From assembly GCA_016808115.1 (NCBI GenBank), contig JAEQBH010006399.1, positions 62,001-126,000 on the forward strand: 64,000 nt of DNA, written 5' to 3'. The position numbers were made by a program, and so were the translations under genes. The DNA comes from Tetrastigma voinierianum (taxonomy: Eukaryota; Streptophyta; Magnoliopsida; Vitales; Vitaceae). Position 1 is the stretch's first letter. Every line of letters begins with the position of its first letter. Below are positions 11,477-22,869 of this stretch, piece by piece. Under the pieces are notes generated by a model. The model had not been told where the DNA came from, did not search any database, and saw only the letters and a program-made list of their open reading frames with translations.

Positions 11477-11960
11477 GGACTATATGATATTCCATATATA
11501 AAGCCTGTATTTAGCCATTTGAGAACCTCCTTCTTCACCACCTCTTTCATCACTGGATTTATTCTTCTCAGTGTTCACTAGAAGTCTTGGAATTCTCCTC
11601 CATGAGGATTTTGTTCATACAAATGGATAGGTTGATCCTCTTCAGATCTTCTACTGACTAAGCAATAGCCTCCTTGTGCTTTTTGAGAATCTCCACAACC
11701 TTCTGCTCTTTTTCTACAGTCACAGGTTTGGACCTTTCTTCACCAAGGAATGCATACTTCAGATGCTTTGGCAACTCTTTTAGGACTAGACCTTCAGAGC
11801 TCTTTTTTTCTTCCTAGACTTTTTCTTCACTGCTTAGATTATCTGTACTTCTTTCATTTAAGATCAAAACAGTTTCTATCATCAACTCTTCCTTCTCAGA
11901 CTCATCATTATAGAATGAAGAAAAGATGTAGTCATCAAATGAGTTCTAATTCATATAATC
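11477..11960 (-). pseudogene. Element C protease-to-RT linker
   Basis: The minus strand reads through stops: SSEGLVLKELPKHLKYAFLG, then VEILKKHKEAIA, SVEDLKRINLSICMNKILME and SLGKPSSCGSQEGGMTVIRN. This is the standard linker upstream of Athila RT (LPxHLKYAFLG and the xCMHxIxxE block). It shows that the pol frame is continuous in origin. Confidence 0.78.
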
Positions 11961-12440
11961 ATCATGTTGCTCTTTACAACTAGAAGTTACATTGTCAATT
12001 CTCATACATTTTGCTTGTTCTATATCATGTTGCTTCAGACATTGATTAAGGTTGAAATGGACTTCTTATGTCCCAACTCTCAGGGTAAGCTCCCCTTTCT
12101 TCACATCTATCAAGGCTGCTCTTGTAGGTAGAATGGTCTCCCAAGTAGAAGTGGAATCTGCTTGTCTTCTTCTATGTCAATCACAACAAAGTCAACTAGG
12201 AAAATGAACTTTCCCACCTTGACCAGCACATTTTCTAGGATACCTTCAGGTTGGGCCATTAACATGTTTGCCATCTATAGGGACATTGTAGTGGGACTTA
12301 ACTCCCCCAAACTTAATCTTCTTACATTTTCTAAGGTAGATTCTTTTGAATTATAGCACTGCAATTGGCAGATAAGCTCACCACTCCCCTTTCATCCAAC
12401 TTCATTTCTTGCTGATAATGTCTTTCATAAATTTTGCATA
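11961..12440 (-). pseudogene. Element C aspartic protease region, broken
   Basis: In shifting minus-strand frames I read SLMANM-like, then ENVLVKVGKFIFLVDFVVID, IEEDKQ and LLLGRPF-like, ALIDVKKGELTLRVGT. These match the C-terminal two-thirds of Athila proteases (DVLVKVDKFIFPADFIVLDMEED then ILGRPFLATGRALIDVxxGEL). The catalytic DLGAS block upstream is too decayed to show clearly. Confidence 0.65.
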
Positions 12441-13360
12441 GTGTGGTATTCGAGCTAATGCTTCAACAAAAGGGATGTTGATTTCAAGCTTCTTGAAAAC
12501 ATTCATAAATTTGGCATATTGACCATTTAGGTTGGATTACTTCAGTCTCTGTGGGAATGTGATAGGAGGTTGATAAGCTTTCACTTCCTCTTTTTGCACT
12601 GTCTCTTCTTTGTCCACTTCACCTTGCTCCTTCAACTACTGAGCCTCATTGGATAGCCCATTTATGCTTTGCTTTTTCTCACTGCTTGTTGAATTCTGAT
12701 ACGCTTTCTCATTTTCAGCCTCAATCTATTTCTTCTCAGCTTCTTTACTGCCTTTTAACTCTTTGCCACTCCTTAGTGTAATAGCCATGCAGTCCTTTGT
12801 ATTCTTCTTTGTATCAATAGGGAAAGAGTCCCTAGACTGATTATGTATAGCTAAGGCTAGTTTCCCTACTTAAGTTTCCAAATTCTTCAGGGAGGCATTT
12901 GTATTGGCCTGAACACAATTGTGTTTGCTTGGAACACTGAAAGTTCAACAAAGTTCTACTCATATAGGTTCAATATCCTTTTATTCTCAGACATATAAGT
13001 CAACATCTAATCTTCAAAGGACAGAGATCTCCTTTGTCCTTGATTGTCTGCTCTCTGAACACCTTGTTATTGTCCTTGGAAACCAGGTAGAGCATAATTA
13101 TGCTGGAAATTATGAGTTGGTCTTGGACCCTACTGCATTCCACCTCCATAAGACAGGTTTTCATGGTTCCTCTAGGCTAGTGTGTAGTGGGTTGGAAGGT
13201 TGTTGTTTGGATTGAAGTTATAGCTTATATTTCCATTTATGTACTGAGCTTCCTCAACATTGTATGGACCTTCATGAGCAAGTCCTTTTTCAACTATACT
13301 TTTATGCTCAACTTCTTCCACAGTTCCCACTTTATTACAGGAATGACCTCTTCTTTCTTA
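12441..13360 (-). pseudogene. Element C gag-protease spacer (degraded)
   Basis: The minus strand has no long ORF and many stops. The composition (Lys, Glu, Ser and Gln-rich fragments) fits the low-complexity part of Athila gag after the nucleocapsid-like region. No zinc knuckle was found. Plus-strand ORFs here (for example 12919-13215) are shadows. Confidence 0.5.
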
Positions 13361-14375
13361 TTAATTCATCCTATTCATGATTGCATCTAGCTTAGCTTCG
13401 ATGGCTGACATTTTGTTCAGCTCAATTACTCCAGCTCCTCTCAGCCTACTAATGCTCCCTAAAGCTTCAGATGGAGCTCTGTAGTTTCTCTTAGCTAGTT
13501 CCTCAATAAGCCGAGTAGCTTCCTCAACACTTTTCCTTCTTAATGCACCTCCCGAGGCTGCATCAACAGTTCCTTTTGAAGTATAATTCATGACATGGTA
13601 GAAGATATCCATCTGAGTCATCTACACAATACCATGCATTAGACATCTTCTTAGCAGCTTCTTGTATCTCTCCTAGGCATTATACAATGATTCATCTTCT
13701 TTTTTCTTGAAAGCAATGATTTTTCCTTCAATACCATGGATTGGACATCTTCTTAGCAGCTGCTTATATCTCTCCTAGGCATTATACAATGATTCATCTT
13801 CTTTTTTCTTGAAAGAAATTATTTCTCCTCTCCTCTCATATGTGAGAACATGAGGGAAAAATCTGCTTAAATATGCCTCTACCAACTCCTCCTAGTTGTT
13901 CATTAAGCCATAGGGTAAGGACTCAAACCAACTTGCTGCTAAATCCATTAAGGAAAAAGAAAACAACTATAGCTTTATTACATCAGGATTGACTCCATTC
14001 AGCTTCATAGTATTGGCTATCCTTAAAAATATGCCCATATGTTCATTTGGATCTTTACTTGAGTGCTGAATAAACTGGTTTTGCTGCACCATAGTAATCA
14101 AGGGAGGCTTCAGTTCAAAGTTGTTTTCATCTATGGTTGGTTGCCTCACTGCTAAGTACTCTTCCCTTATCACTGGTCTCCAAAAATCTTCCAATGTTCT
14201 TTGCCTCTACTGAGGTCTATCAGGGATTACTATAGGAATATTCTGGTTAACTTCTCAATGTTCTGCCATTGTTGCTTCTCAAGTTGTTCTTTCTTTCTTT
14301 ATATTTCTAATTGTCTTCTCTAGCTCAGCGTCTAGTGACAATAAATCAGTTCTTGATCTTTTATGCATGTAAGAA
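13361..14375 (-). pseudogene. Element C gag, broken
   Basis: From about 14375 the minus strand reads MHKRSRTDLLSLDAELE, then PVIREEYLAVRQPTIDENNF, KPPLITMVQQNQFIQHSSKD, PNEHMGIFLRIANTMKLNGV and SLMDLAASWFESLPYG. These are the Athila gag capsid blocks (HFELKPxLIxMLQQNxFxG...NPDxHLxxFLxICDTxKxNGV). At the 3' end it reads MTQMDIFYHVMNYTSKGTVD, AASGGALRRKSVEEATRLIE and ELAKRNYRAPSEALG. This would be the particle-forming protein. It contains an internal 102-bp direct repeat (13629-13832) and several stops. Confidence 0.9.
13629..13832 (-). repeat. 102-bp tandem duplication inside C gag (34 codons, frame-preserving)
   Basis: The stretch starting ATACCATGCATTAGACATC at 13629 is repeated from 13731 (ATACCATGGATTGGACATC). 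The two copies share TCTTCTTAGCAGC and ATTATACAATGATTCATCTT with only a few differences. The period is 102 bp, a multiple of three, so the duplication keeps the frame. Confidence 0.9.
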
Positions 14376-14569
14376 TCACCTAAAATTATAGCACACTAAA
14401 ATCAAAGTAAATCCACTAGATAGATGTGATTATAACCTAGTTAGCTTAATAGAAAGACATGCACTGAATCTACTTCCTTTAGTTATAACTAATTTTTTTC
14501 CTTCGAATTTTCTAAAAATTTGATAAAAAGTAAAAATGTCCAAATTAGCAATTTTCTTTTTGGCTGGAA

Positions 14570-14850
14570 TATTGATCTTAAAACTTCTATTTCAATCAGC
14601 AATAACGTAGCTTGATGACTCGAATTTTGACACGGCTACCAAAAACTACTTGCTCACTTAATCCCCATGTGGCCTTAAAACTTGTTATTTCGAATTTTGA
14701 CATGGCTACCAAAGACTACTTTTATAATCCCTAGAAACAATGCTAAAAACTTGATGACTATATTTTTGCATAGACCAAATTGTTGCTAAGATTGTTGAAT
14801 CATTGCTACTAGAGATTTGTTTAAAATCCCCAGCAACAATGCCAATAACT
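14570..14850 (-). other. Element C leader with repeated PBS-like units
   Basis: Two or three related units contain AATCC(C/T)...CAATGC(C/T)AA and ACTTGATgact-like sequence, at about 14726-14760 and 14825-14860, with a more degenerate one near 14660. A second motif, CGAATTTTGACAYGGCTACC, occurs at about 14620 and 14693. The PBS region therefore appears duplicated in the leader. Confidence 0.55.
14828..14844 (-). other. Primer binding site of C (tRNA-Asp-like)
   Basis: Minus-strand TGGCATTGTTGCTGGGG resembles the plant tRNA-Asp-complementary PBS TGGCGCCGTTGCCGGGGA. It lies about 6 nt inside the LTR end, as expected for an Athila element read on the minus strand. Confidence 0.75.
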
Positions 14851-16215
14851 TGATTAACTAATAATACCATTTTTCTGTTGTTTACTTTCAATAATATATA
14901 CTTAAAATTAAATTTGGTCTAAATCACTACAAGTGCACAGGTCACACAAGTAATAAAGTGGATTATAAGTCCAGATATCATTCCCACAGGGATTGATGAG
15001 AAATTTTACAGAGATCAAGTACCCCTACTACTCAAGATCGTCACTATTTGAACCTCCAACTTAAAGATTGGATTAACAAGCCTAAATGGAATGAAAGTAT
15101 TTTTGTATATTTTTCTTTAATGAAAAAGATAATTTAAGCTAAATGGATTAGAGGTTTCACTGAGTTGGAATAACATTGGGAATGGGATCAGTGTTATGAT
15201 CATCAAATTGCATGAGGATAAAAAACAAGATAGTCATGGGCTTCAATTCTGGATTTGTCCAAGAGTAGAGTAGTATAGCCTTGGAATACCTCATGACACT
15301 ATACATTTCACTATTTAGAACACCATATTCCTAAACCAATTCAGTGGGTCTAAAAATACTACTTTTAGGATTTGATCCTCTTTCTAAGATCTAGCTGTTT
15401 TTCCTAAACCAATTCTTCACAACCATTTCTCAAGATTGAAGTCTGCTTGCCCCCATAGATAGGATAACACAAGCCTTCTTCAATTTAATTGACATATCAA
15501 TCTGCAATTTGGTCAGAATAATCACTCCCATATTACAAGAGCACAAACATTCTCTCAAATTGAGATGTACTCTTTGAATATTAAAATGATTAATCATAGT
15601 ATAGATGTACATACTCGAGAACACACTTCTACTTCACCCGGAAAGGAACCTTAAGTCAGAGTTTAGAACATGCCCATGATTCATCATAGTGATATTTAGA
15701 GTGCATTAGTTCTAAAAGGTATCAACTGAAGTATACCCCTGAAGTTACTCTTTGGCACACGGGTGGCCCATCTATGTCACTCAGGAGAGATCTAGATATC
15801 AAAGCAAAGATAATGCTCTTTAGAGTATGATCCACTAATGCATGAGCAGTTCTTTTAAAGAGCGATATCAATTAAATCAATCCAATACTCAAACCCACAA
15901 CATTCATTTAAATACTACAAAATGATAACCAAAACACCAATCCCTTCCCAAAGGGAGCTTAGCCTTCCATAACTGGATCACAAGTGATAATGACTAGTTG
16001 ATCAAACAAATTCATTGAAAATGTAATCAAAACTGAATAAAAACGATTCCATAAATAACTCCAGATTCCACTCACGTTCAGACATAAATAAAGCTTGATT
16101 TACAACGATCCAACTTAATATTTCAACTCAGATCCACAGTTTCTAATCTAAAAGATGAAAAACCAAAATTAAAATAAGAAAAGAAAAATTAAAAAAAATG
16201 TGTACAAAAGCTTCA
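14851..16215 (-). repeat. Element C 5' LTR, inner part (R/U5 side)
   Basis: The plus-strand inner end is TGATTAACT next to the PBS. The LTR runs to 16215, where the solo LTR L interrupts it, and continues at 41566-42426. The total length without L is about 2226 bp. Shared motifs with element E's LTR include a CTTGTAGTG/CTTGCAGCA-type segment (minus strand) near the U5 end. No ORF is supported here. Confidence 0.82.
16211..16215 (+). repeat. Left TSD (CTTCA) of solo LTR L
   Basis: CTTCA precedes TGTAACGCCC at 16216 and recurs exactly after GGGTGTGTCA at 41561-41565. Five-base TSDs are standard for Gypsy elements. Confidence 0.85.
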
Positions 16216-16435
16216 TGTAACGCCCGTCGAGAGGTGTACGGGTTGATAGTGCACGAAACACTCATAGTATGCAGCTTCTTTCTTAGGTTTTTTAGCGTTA
16301 TTTTATGGTTAAATATGTATTTTCCAGGTTTGTTATCGAGTATGATTGAATCGATGAATGCGAGGTGCAAATGGTGTGAAAGAGCACCTTTGTGGAAGCA
16401 ATTGGAGTAATGGAGGGCAATGGGAAGAGTAGGTA

Positions 16436-16625
16436 CGCCGCGTCCGCGGCGTTCCAAGCGTCGCGGCGTCTCCGCGTCATTGACGTGCCAGCGTCGCGAC
16501 GTTGAATTGACTGTCTGAAGTCAGCTTAATCGAGAAGCGTCGCTGGCGTCTCAGCGTCGCGGCGTCTCTAACGTCGCGCTGACGTCTCAGCGTCGCGGCG
16601 TTGCAGCGTCAGCGACGTCGGCCGC
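16436..16625 (+). repeat. CGTCGCGACG palindrome array in A 5' LTR U3
   Basis: About ten imperfect copies of AGCGTCGCGGCGTCTC / ACGTCGCGCTGACG occur in 190 bp. The array ends about 20 bp before the TATA-like box. Confidence 0.85.
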
Positions 16626-16642
16626 GGGATCACGCACCTCAT

Positions 16643-16651
16643 CGTTTAAAG
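16643..16651 (+). promoter_or_regulatory. TATA-like box in A 5' LTR
   Basis: CGTTTAAAG here corresponds to CATTTAAAG in the 3' LTR (38270-38278) and in element B (21706-21714 and 28602-28610). It lies directly after the palindrome array. Promoter function is inferred. Confidence 0.5.
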
Positions 16652-17504
16652 CACTGGGGTTTCAGGGTGGGGCATCGGGCGTACGGGCGAGCACGGAATT
16701 CGAGGCTTGGTGACACCGACTTGAAGAGAGGCACGCCGATCTGTATTGCTTGATTTTGGATACTAGAATGATGTTTTTGAGATTAAACATTTTTATATTT
16801 CTAATCGGTATGTTTCTGAGTCTGCGTCTAGGGTGTGTTGAACCTGTCACATGGTATGGATTAAAGTTCGAGTCTTTTATGTTATTCATTAGTTTATAAA
16901 ATTGTTGCTTTTGCTTTATATCTATAATTAAATTATATGATGATGTCGGCCAACATTAGCATAACTATCTTTGGAAATCAAGTTCGAGAGATGAGGATAT
17001 CTAGAGATCTGAGTAAATGACCTTGATTGATTAGGAAATAGAATGTGCAGGCTTTGAAGGTGGCATTTGAGTTAGAACATTCAAGCATTTCGTAATGCGG
17101 GTTGGGGATAGAGATATACTCCAGCTCTATTCACGAATAGCGGATATATACCTGAGAGAGGATATCCCGTGTTAAGATCACCTTGCCATCAACAATGTAA
17201 ATTTCATTGAATAATAACACCTTTAGAAATAATCCATTACAAGTGACGGGGAGACATAACCCTAGTCTTCAATACCAGTAATTTATTAGAATCAATAGCT
17301 TAGTCGAATTTCACATTACTCAATTTCTTCTTTAAAAATACGTCTATTCAGATATTATCTAAGAAGCAAAACCTTTGTAGTCAACACACCTGTCCCTGTG
17401 GATCGATATCCGTACCATTGGTACATTATATTACTTGGGGCGACGCGTGCACTTGTGCACATAGGCGTATTTTACACCTTTAACGTTTTCGGCTCGTCAG
17501 TTTT

Positions 17505-17530
17505 TAGGCGCCAGATTTGCTGCAGAACGA
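17505..17530 (+). other. Primer binding site region of A (tRNA-Asp-like, degraded)
   Basis: AGGCGCCAGATTTGCTGCAG follows the LTR end after about 6 nt. GGCGCC matches the tRNA-Asp PBS core; the remainder appears scrambled, as in other GC-rich spots of A. Confidence 0.55.
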
Positions 17531-17759
17531 GGTTTAGATTGATATAGAAGATAAAGCAATTGGATAATACTGCAAGAATTTTCTTTCTTTTGTTTATTTT
17601 CACAAGTGTTGGAAATTTGGTTTATTGGTTCGTGTGTTATTTAGTGTAAGTTTCGGTGGTATGCGACGAGATCGAGGTCAACCTTTTTGTTTGATCTGAG
17701 CCGGAAAGAACTACGAGAATCTGTAGGAAACGGCGAAACGGATCGAAATTTAGTAAACA

Positions 17760-19350
17760 TGGGTGATAATGAAGCGGGATGCGAGTATTAGGTAGCAGGC
17801 CCGGAAGGCGAATGGTAATCATGGAAGGAATCAAGCACCCAGGCCGTTTATACAGCCAGATGATCCATACATGTTCTTTGGAAGAGTTTGCCTCACTTTC
17901 TGATTGTTCGAGCGGCCTTGAGCGACCACCGTCGAGCCGAGAGCAACGAGGCGAAGTCGGTATTAGCGTTATAGATCTTTGCGGAATACTTATTGTTTCA
18001 TGGACTACCCCATGAGAACCCAAATATGCAAATGACCAACTTCCTTGAAGTCTGCGATACGATTAAGTACAATGGAGTTCTTGTGAGGAGGCACTTTCGA
18101 GGTTGAGCTATTTCGGTCTCGCTGAATTGTTGAGGCAACCTTGGCTAACAAGTCGACCACCAGATTCCATTACCTTGTGGAACTGACTTGGTGCAAAAAA
18201 TTCCTGACAAGTTCTTCCCGCAGCCGAAAATTGCTACAACTTATGCAAGAGATCAATACTTTTGAGCGATTAGAGGAGAGCACAGCGAGCATGGGACAGA
18301 TTTCACGAATTACTACGAAAATGCCCACATCACAGATTAACCAGATGGATGCAAGTCCATACTTTTTATAATGGGCTGAGGAACGCTACTAGAACAGTGA
18401 TTGATGCCTCGGCTGGAGGAGCGCTAATGAAGAAAACCACGGACCAAGCCTATGAGATTCTGGAAGATGCTGCGACCAACACAAACCAGTGGCCTAGAGA
18501 GAAAACTATACCAGTGAAAGCCATGGTGCTAGCCGCGAACAATAGGAGTTCTCAATAATCTGTTTAATCATGTTGCCACGGTGACCAAGAGATTGACACA
18601 AACTGACGAGTGCGGCAATGCCATGCGGACGGCTCGCGGAGTTGTGAATTACGTGGAGAGCTGACCTGATAGCCGCGAGTGCGGTCAAATCAAGCGCGAA
18701 AGCGGACCCGGTATGTGTTGAGGTTATTCGAGTCAATCACGGCCGGCAAGGACAGTATGGAAACAATTATCGAGTCAAAATCAAGGCCCGAGGGTGGTAA
18801 TAACGAATCGAGCGGTCGGAATAGTCAAGGGTATGGATGGAGGAATAATCAGAATAACATGCCATCAAACCGAACTAGTGAACCACCCTCTGAGAAAAAG
18901 GTGGACTTAGAACAAGCTCTTGCACAGATGTTAACCTCCCATTCTGCTTTCATGAATGAGACCAAGGCAAACATGCAACGGCGAAGCAACCAGGTTGAGC
19001 GATCAAAGCGGCCTGGTACGAGAAGTTTGGAAGCCTGGAGAATGGGGCGAATGCAAACTCTTGTGACCAGAGAAAGGCAACCGGGTTCCCTACCGAGCAA
19101 CTCAAAAATAAACCCGAGACGAGACGGAAATGAACATGTCAAAGCAACTACGCTGAGAAGTGGTAAAGACTTGGAGACAAAGGGGAAATACTCAGTTATA
19201 GAGGAAGTAGAGGGTGAGAAAGTCATCGGTCGGCGAATGATGATCTGAGATAAAGACGACAATGAAGCAATTAGAAGAACTCTCTTGAAGAAAGGCCAGC
19301 ACAATTCCATATCCACGGCGCCTAAAGAAGCATAAAATTTGGATAAGCAG
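17760..19350 (+). pseudogene. Element A gag, broken
   Basis: Around 18010 the frame reads ENPNMQMTNFLEVCDTIKYN, the conserved Athila gag start of the capsid block. At 18349-18558 it reads MQVHTFYNGLRNATRTVIDA, then SAGGALMKKTTDQAYEILED and NTNQWPREK, the second conserved block. From 18780 to 18960 it reads RNSQGYGWRNNQNNMPSNRT and EKKVDLEQALAQMLTSHSAF. The part from 19110 to 19250 (AKATTLRSGKDLE-like) leads to the protease. Many frameshifts cluster in GC-rich sites. It would encode the particle protein. Confidence 0.85.
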
Positions 19351-19359
19351 TTCACTAAA

Positions 19360-20109
19360 TTTATGAGTGTTTAAAAAGTTACATGATATCCATTTGCCGT
19401 GCCACTGAAGCGGAATGCGGCTATGTGAAATTTATGAAAGATATCTTTGTCTCGGAAAGTGGCTGATTTGAAAGCGATTAATTTAATCGAGAATGCGTGC
19501 CATGCTTGAGCTACCGCAAAGCTCAAGGACCCAGGCAGTTTCACTATCCCTTGCACCATTGGAAATGCTATCTTCGAGAGAGCCTGTATGTGATTTGGGT
19601 GCGGCAGTAATCTCATGCGTTATCCATTTTCAAGCGTTCGGAGTTAAGTGAGGCATGACTCACAGTCACACTTGACTTACTTGAGCCCAGTCATTGAAGC
19701 ATCAGAGAGGGTAATAGAAGATGTCTGGTGAAGGTTAACAAGTTTATCTTCCCGGCTGATTTCATTGTACTCGATATGGGAAGAAGATAAAGAAATACGC
19801 TAATCTTGGGTAGGCCAGTTTCTATGACCGCGAGTGATGATTGATGTTCGAGAGAGCGAAATTGAGTACGGGAAGATGAAGTAAAATTCAGCGTGTTTGA
19901 AGCGGTGAGACACCGAGTGATACTTGCTTCATAGCGGAAATAGTGAGGCTATAGTGTCAGCGAGAAGTGGTCTCATTGACCCTTTGGAGACTAGCCTAGT
20001 AAGGAGGAATAGTCACAGAACACGGCGAAGAGCGAGAAGAATATGTTTAATGGATGGACTCTTTCGGACACAATAGAAGGAAATACTTCGAATCTCTAGG
20101 CGAAGGAGT
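19360..20109 (+). pseudogene. Element A aspartic protease and linker, broken
   Basis: At about 19585-19640 the reading VCDLGAAVISC corresponds to the Athila protease active-site block (x)LCDLGASINLMP, with the catalytic Asp in DLGA. Further on I read fragments equivalent to NKFIFPADFIVLD (about 19738-19775), then LGRPVSMTASD (about 19805-19840). The linker before RT is garbled. No intact frame exists. Confidence 0.72.
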
Positions 20110-21341
20110 TAAGCAGGATCCCATCGGTTGAAGCAACCACCTAAGATGGAACAAAAACCTCTACCTAGCCATTTGAAGTATGCATACCTTGGAATAGAAT
20201 CTACGCTACCAGTGATTATCTCAGCATCTTTAACTGCACTAGAGGAAGAAAAGTTATTGAGGGTCCTTCGAGAGCACAAACATGCACTCGGATGGTCTCT
20301 AGCTGATTTAAAAGGGATTCGCCCTTCTATGTGCATGCATAGGATTTTACTAGAAGATGGTTGTATAAACCTTCGATGGAAGCCTTGAGAGGAGGTTAAA
20401 TCAGGCAATGAAAAGAGGTAGTCCGGAAAGGAGTTTTAAAATGGCTGAACAACGGGTGATTTACCCCATTCGGACCGGTGCATGGGTAAGCCCGATTCGG
20501 GTAGTCTTAGAAGAAGGAGGAACAACTGTCATCAGGACTGAAAACAACATCTTATTGCCTTCTCGAACAGTTACCGGGTGGAGGATTTGTATTGACTATC
20601 GAAAACTAAACAAAGCCACCCGAAAAGATCATTTCCCATTACCATTTCTAGATCAGATGTTGGATCGATTAGCCGGTCATGAATACTATTGGTTTTTGGA
20701 TGGATATTAAATTTTACAACCAAATCGCCATAGCCTGATCGGGAGAAGGCGGCGTTCACATGTCCATGTTGCACATTCGCATTCCGAGGCGGATCCTTTG
20801 GGATTTATCTGATGCAGGAACTTTTCAACGATGTATGATGGCCATATTCTACGATATGGTTGAAAAAGACAATTGAGATCTTCATGGGCCGATTTCTCGA
20901 TAATGGGAAATTCATTTGACAACTTTTAGAAAACTTAAGAATTTGTCTTGGAAAGATGTAGAAGAGACCCGACTTAGTACTCAATTGGGAAAAGTGCCAT
21001 TTTATGGTGAGGGTATTGTCCTTGGACGCCAGTTTGACAAGAGGATAGAGGTAGATAGGCGAAGATTGAGCCAGTGAGAAGTTGCCTCCACCCTCATCGG
21101 TAAAAAGAGTTCGAGTTTTTAGGCACGCTGGATTCTATGGCGGTTCATCAAGAGTTTTTCGCGGATTGCAAAACCGTTGTCTAACCTCCTAGTCGAGTCA
21201 TTTTGAGTTTTGATTCCCAATGTTTGCATGCATTCTCAGTGTTGAAGGATAAGTTAGTTTCAGCACCTATTATTTGTGGCTCGGATTGGTCCTTTCCATT
21301 TGAACTTTATGTGTGACACCCCGGTGACGCGATTGGGGCGG
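20110..21341 (+). pseudogene. Element A reverse transcriptase, interrupted by B
   Basis: LPSHLKYAYLGIESTLPVII (20155 onward) and LLRVLREHKHALGWSLADLK with MHRILLEDG form the RT lead-in. The RT reads WVSPIRVVLEEGGTTVIRTE, TVTGWRICIDYRKLNKATRK and LDQMLDRLAGHEYYWFLDGY, then loses frame after 20700. IFMGR...FLDNGK near 20880 replaces the expected IFMDDFSVFG, so the catalytic box is damaged or miscalled. At 21300 it reads FPFELYVCD, and the RNase H start GAIGA is cut by element B. Confidence 0.9.
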
Positions 21342-21342
21342 T
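21338..21342 (+). repeat. Candidate left TSD of element B (GCGGT)
   Basis: GCGGT lies at the point where A's RNase H frame is broken, and GCAGT occurs at 32735-32739 where it resumes. One mismatch; the LTR start is TGTGATGAG or TGATGAG, so the exact boundary is uncertain by 1-2 bp. Confidence 0.5.
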
Positions 21343-21529
21343 GTGATGAGTGCCTAAAACACTCATATTATATTTCGTCAGTCTTCCATTTCTGTTTATT
21401 TTAGAGTAATTTTAGTTTTGTGACTAGAATACTGATTTGATATGCAGTATGAATGCGAGAACATTGGGGCCAGCGTGGAAGAAACGATTTTGGGCAAATG
21501 AGACAAAGCGGTGATACATCCGCATTGGC

Positions 21530-21686
21530 GGCGTCCCCCAACGTCGTGACGTCTCCACGTCGTGACGTCCCCAACGTCGTGACGTCCCCAACGTCGTGAC
21601 GTCTCCACGTCGCGACGTCCCCAACGTCGTGACGTCTCCACGTCGCAACGTCGCCATGTCGCGACGTCTCCACGTCGCGATGTCAG
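21530..21686 (+). repeat. Regular ACGTCGTGACGTC array in B 5' LTR
   Basis: About nine copies of a 16-17 bp unit, (CC)CCAACGTCGTGACGTCT / CCACGTCGCGACGTC, make this the most regular array in the window. Minus-strand ORFs reading METSRRWGRHDVG... are simply translations of this repeat. Confidence 0.93.
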
Positions 21687-21705
21687 CTCGAGATCTGCAC
21701 CCTAT

Positions 21706-21714
21706 CATTTAAAG
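21706..21714 (+). promoter_or_regulatory. TATA-like box in B 5' LTR
   Basis: CATTTAAAG lies about 20 bp after the array; its counterpart in the 3' LTR is near 31874. The same box recurs internally at 28602-28610. Confidence 0.5.
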
Positions 21715-22578
21715 TACGAATGATTCAAAAAGAAGAAAAAGAAGTAGTCTGCCTGCGAGCGAAGGCCGCCTTGAATTCGGAAGCGGTGACACGAGACTTG
21801 AGTGCGGGATTTGGCGCCTTTCATTGTTTGGATATTTTCGGATAGGAGAATGATGTTTTTAATTCCTAAACATTTTCTTCTTTCATTCATGATGTTTCTA
21901 GATTTATTTCTAAGTTTATATTGAACCTTATATGTTCTGTGGATTAAGTTTAAAACTTTATATTATTCGAGTTATTTCTCAATATATTTGTAACTATTCT
22001 ATGCCTATGATTTAATCATTATGTTGATGCCGGCCAACATTAGCATAATTACCTTTGGAGATCAGATTCGAGATGAGGGTATTCGGGGATCTAGGTAAGT
22101 AGACTTAGTTGATTCGGTAAATAGAGATATTGGGAACACAGGTGGCAATTAGGGTTAGGACATTAATGCATTTGAATGCGGTCGGGATAGAGATATACGA
22201 TTCTATTCGCGAGATGGCGGATATACCTCGAGAGAGGGTCCTCGTAGAAAAGATCACCTCGCCATTGACATATTGGCAATATCTTTGAATAATAACATAT
22301 TTAAAGATTAATCCATTGAGCGTGACAAGGAGATATAACCACGGAAACTCAAAACCAATACTTTAATTGAATCAATAGTTTAGGTAATCTTTGCATATTT
22401 GAATTCTCTTACAAAGTCGCCGTTTGGATATTGTCTAAGCGCGAACCTTTGTAGTCAATACTGTCCACAATGGATTGATATACGTACCACGAGTACACTA
22501 ACCACTACTTAGAGGCGGCCGCGTGCACTTGCGCATATAGGCGTATATTTTATACAGCGTTTTCCGCTGTCCAAGTTT

Positions 22579-22598
22579 TTGCGCCCGTTATCGGGGCC
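22579..22598 (+). other. Primer binding site of B (tRNA-Asp-like)
   Basis: TTGCGCCCGTTATCGGGGCC, about 5 nt after the LTR end, matches the plant tRNA-Asp PBS TGGCGCCGTTGCCGGGGA with small changes. Confidence 0.78.
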
Positions 22599-22869
22599 GA
22601 GTTAGATCGATATAAATTAAGCAAATAAATATTACTCACGAAATTTTCCTTACTTTTGTTTATTTTTACAAGTCTTTGGTAATTTGGTTTTGTTGGCTCG
22701 TGTGTTGTGCGTTATAGATTTCGGTAAGTACATGCGACATCGGATCAAAATAACCAACACACAATTTGATCCGAGCGAGAAAGACACGCACGGATTGCGC
22801 AGAGCGAGCGGAGCAGTTGAAATCCAATAGTCATGGAAACGAAGTGAAAATCTTGGCATTGAGCAGGTG

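Larger units (their letters stand above)
16243..17499 (+). repeat. Element A 5' LTR
   Basis: It starts near TTGATAGTGCACGAAACACTCATAG (slightly degraded relative to TGTGATGAGTGCC in the other copy) and ends GGCTCGTCA at 17499. It matches the 3' LTR at 37905-39143 over long blocks, such as ATTGAATAATAACACCTTTA and CAATACCAGTAATTTATTAG. It contains a CG-palindrome array at 16436-16625 and a TATA-like CGTTTAAAG. Confidence 0.88.
21342..22573 (+). repeat. Element B 5' LTR
   Basis: It starts TGTGATGAGTGCCTAAAAC and ends CGCTGTCCA before the PBS. A tandem palindrome array is at 21530-21686, and a TATA-like CATTTAAAG at 21706-21714. Confidence 0.88.

Noticed and set aside
14828..14844. Possible tRNA-Asp gene fragments at several sites
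   Set aside because: Only about 18 nt complementary to a tRNA 3' end next to LTRs; these are primer binding sites. No cloverleaf could be formed.
21396..21708. Three overlapping minus-strand ORFs with repeated METSRRWGRHDVG-type peptides
   Set aside because: They are translations of the regular palindrome array in the B LTR in different frames; no start context, codon bias or homologue supports a protein.
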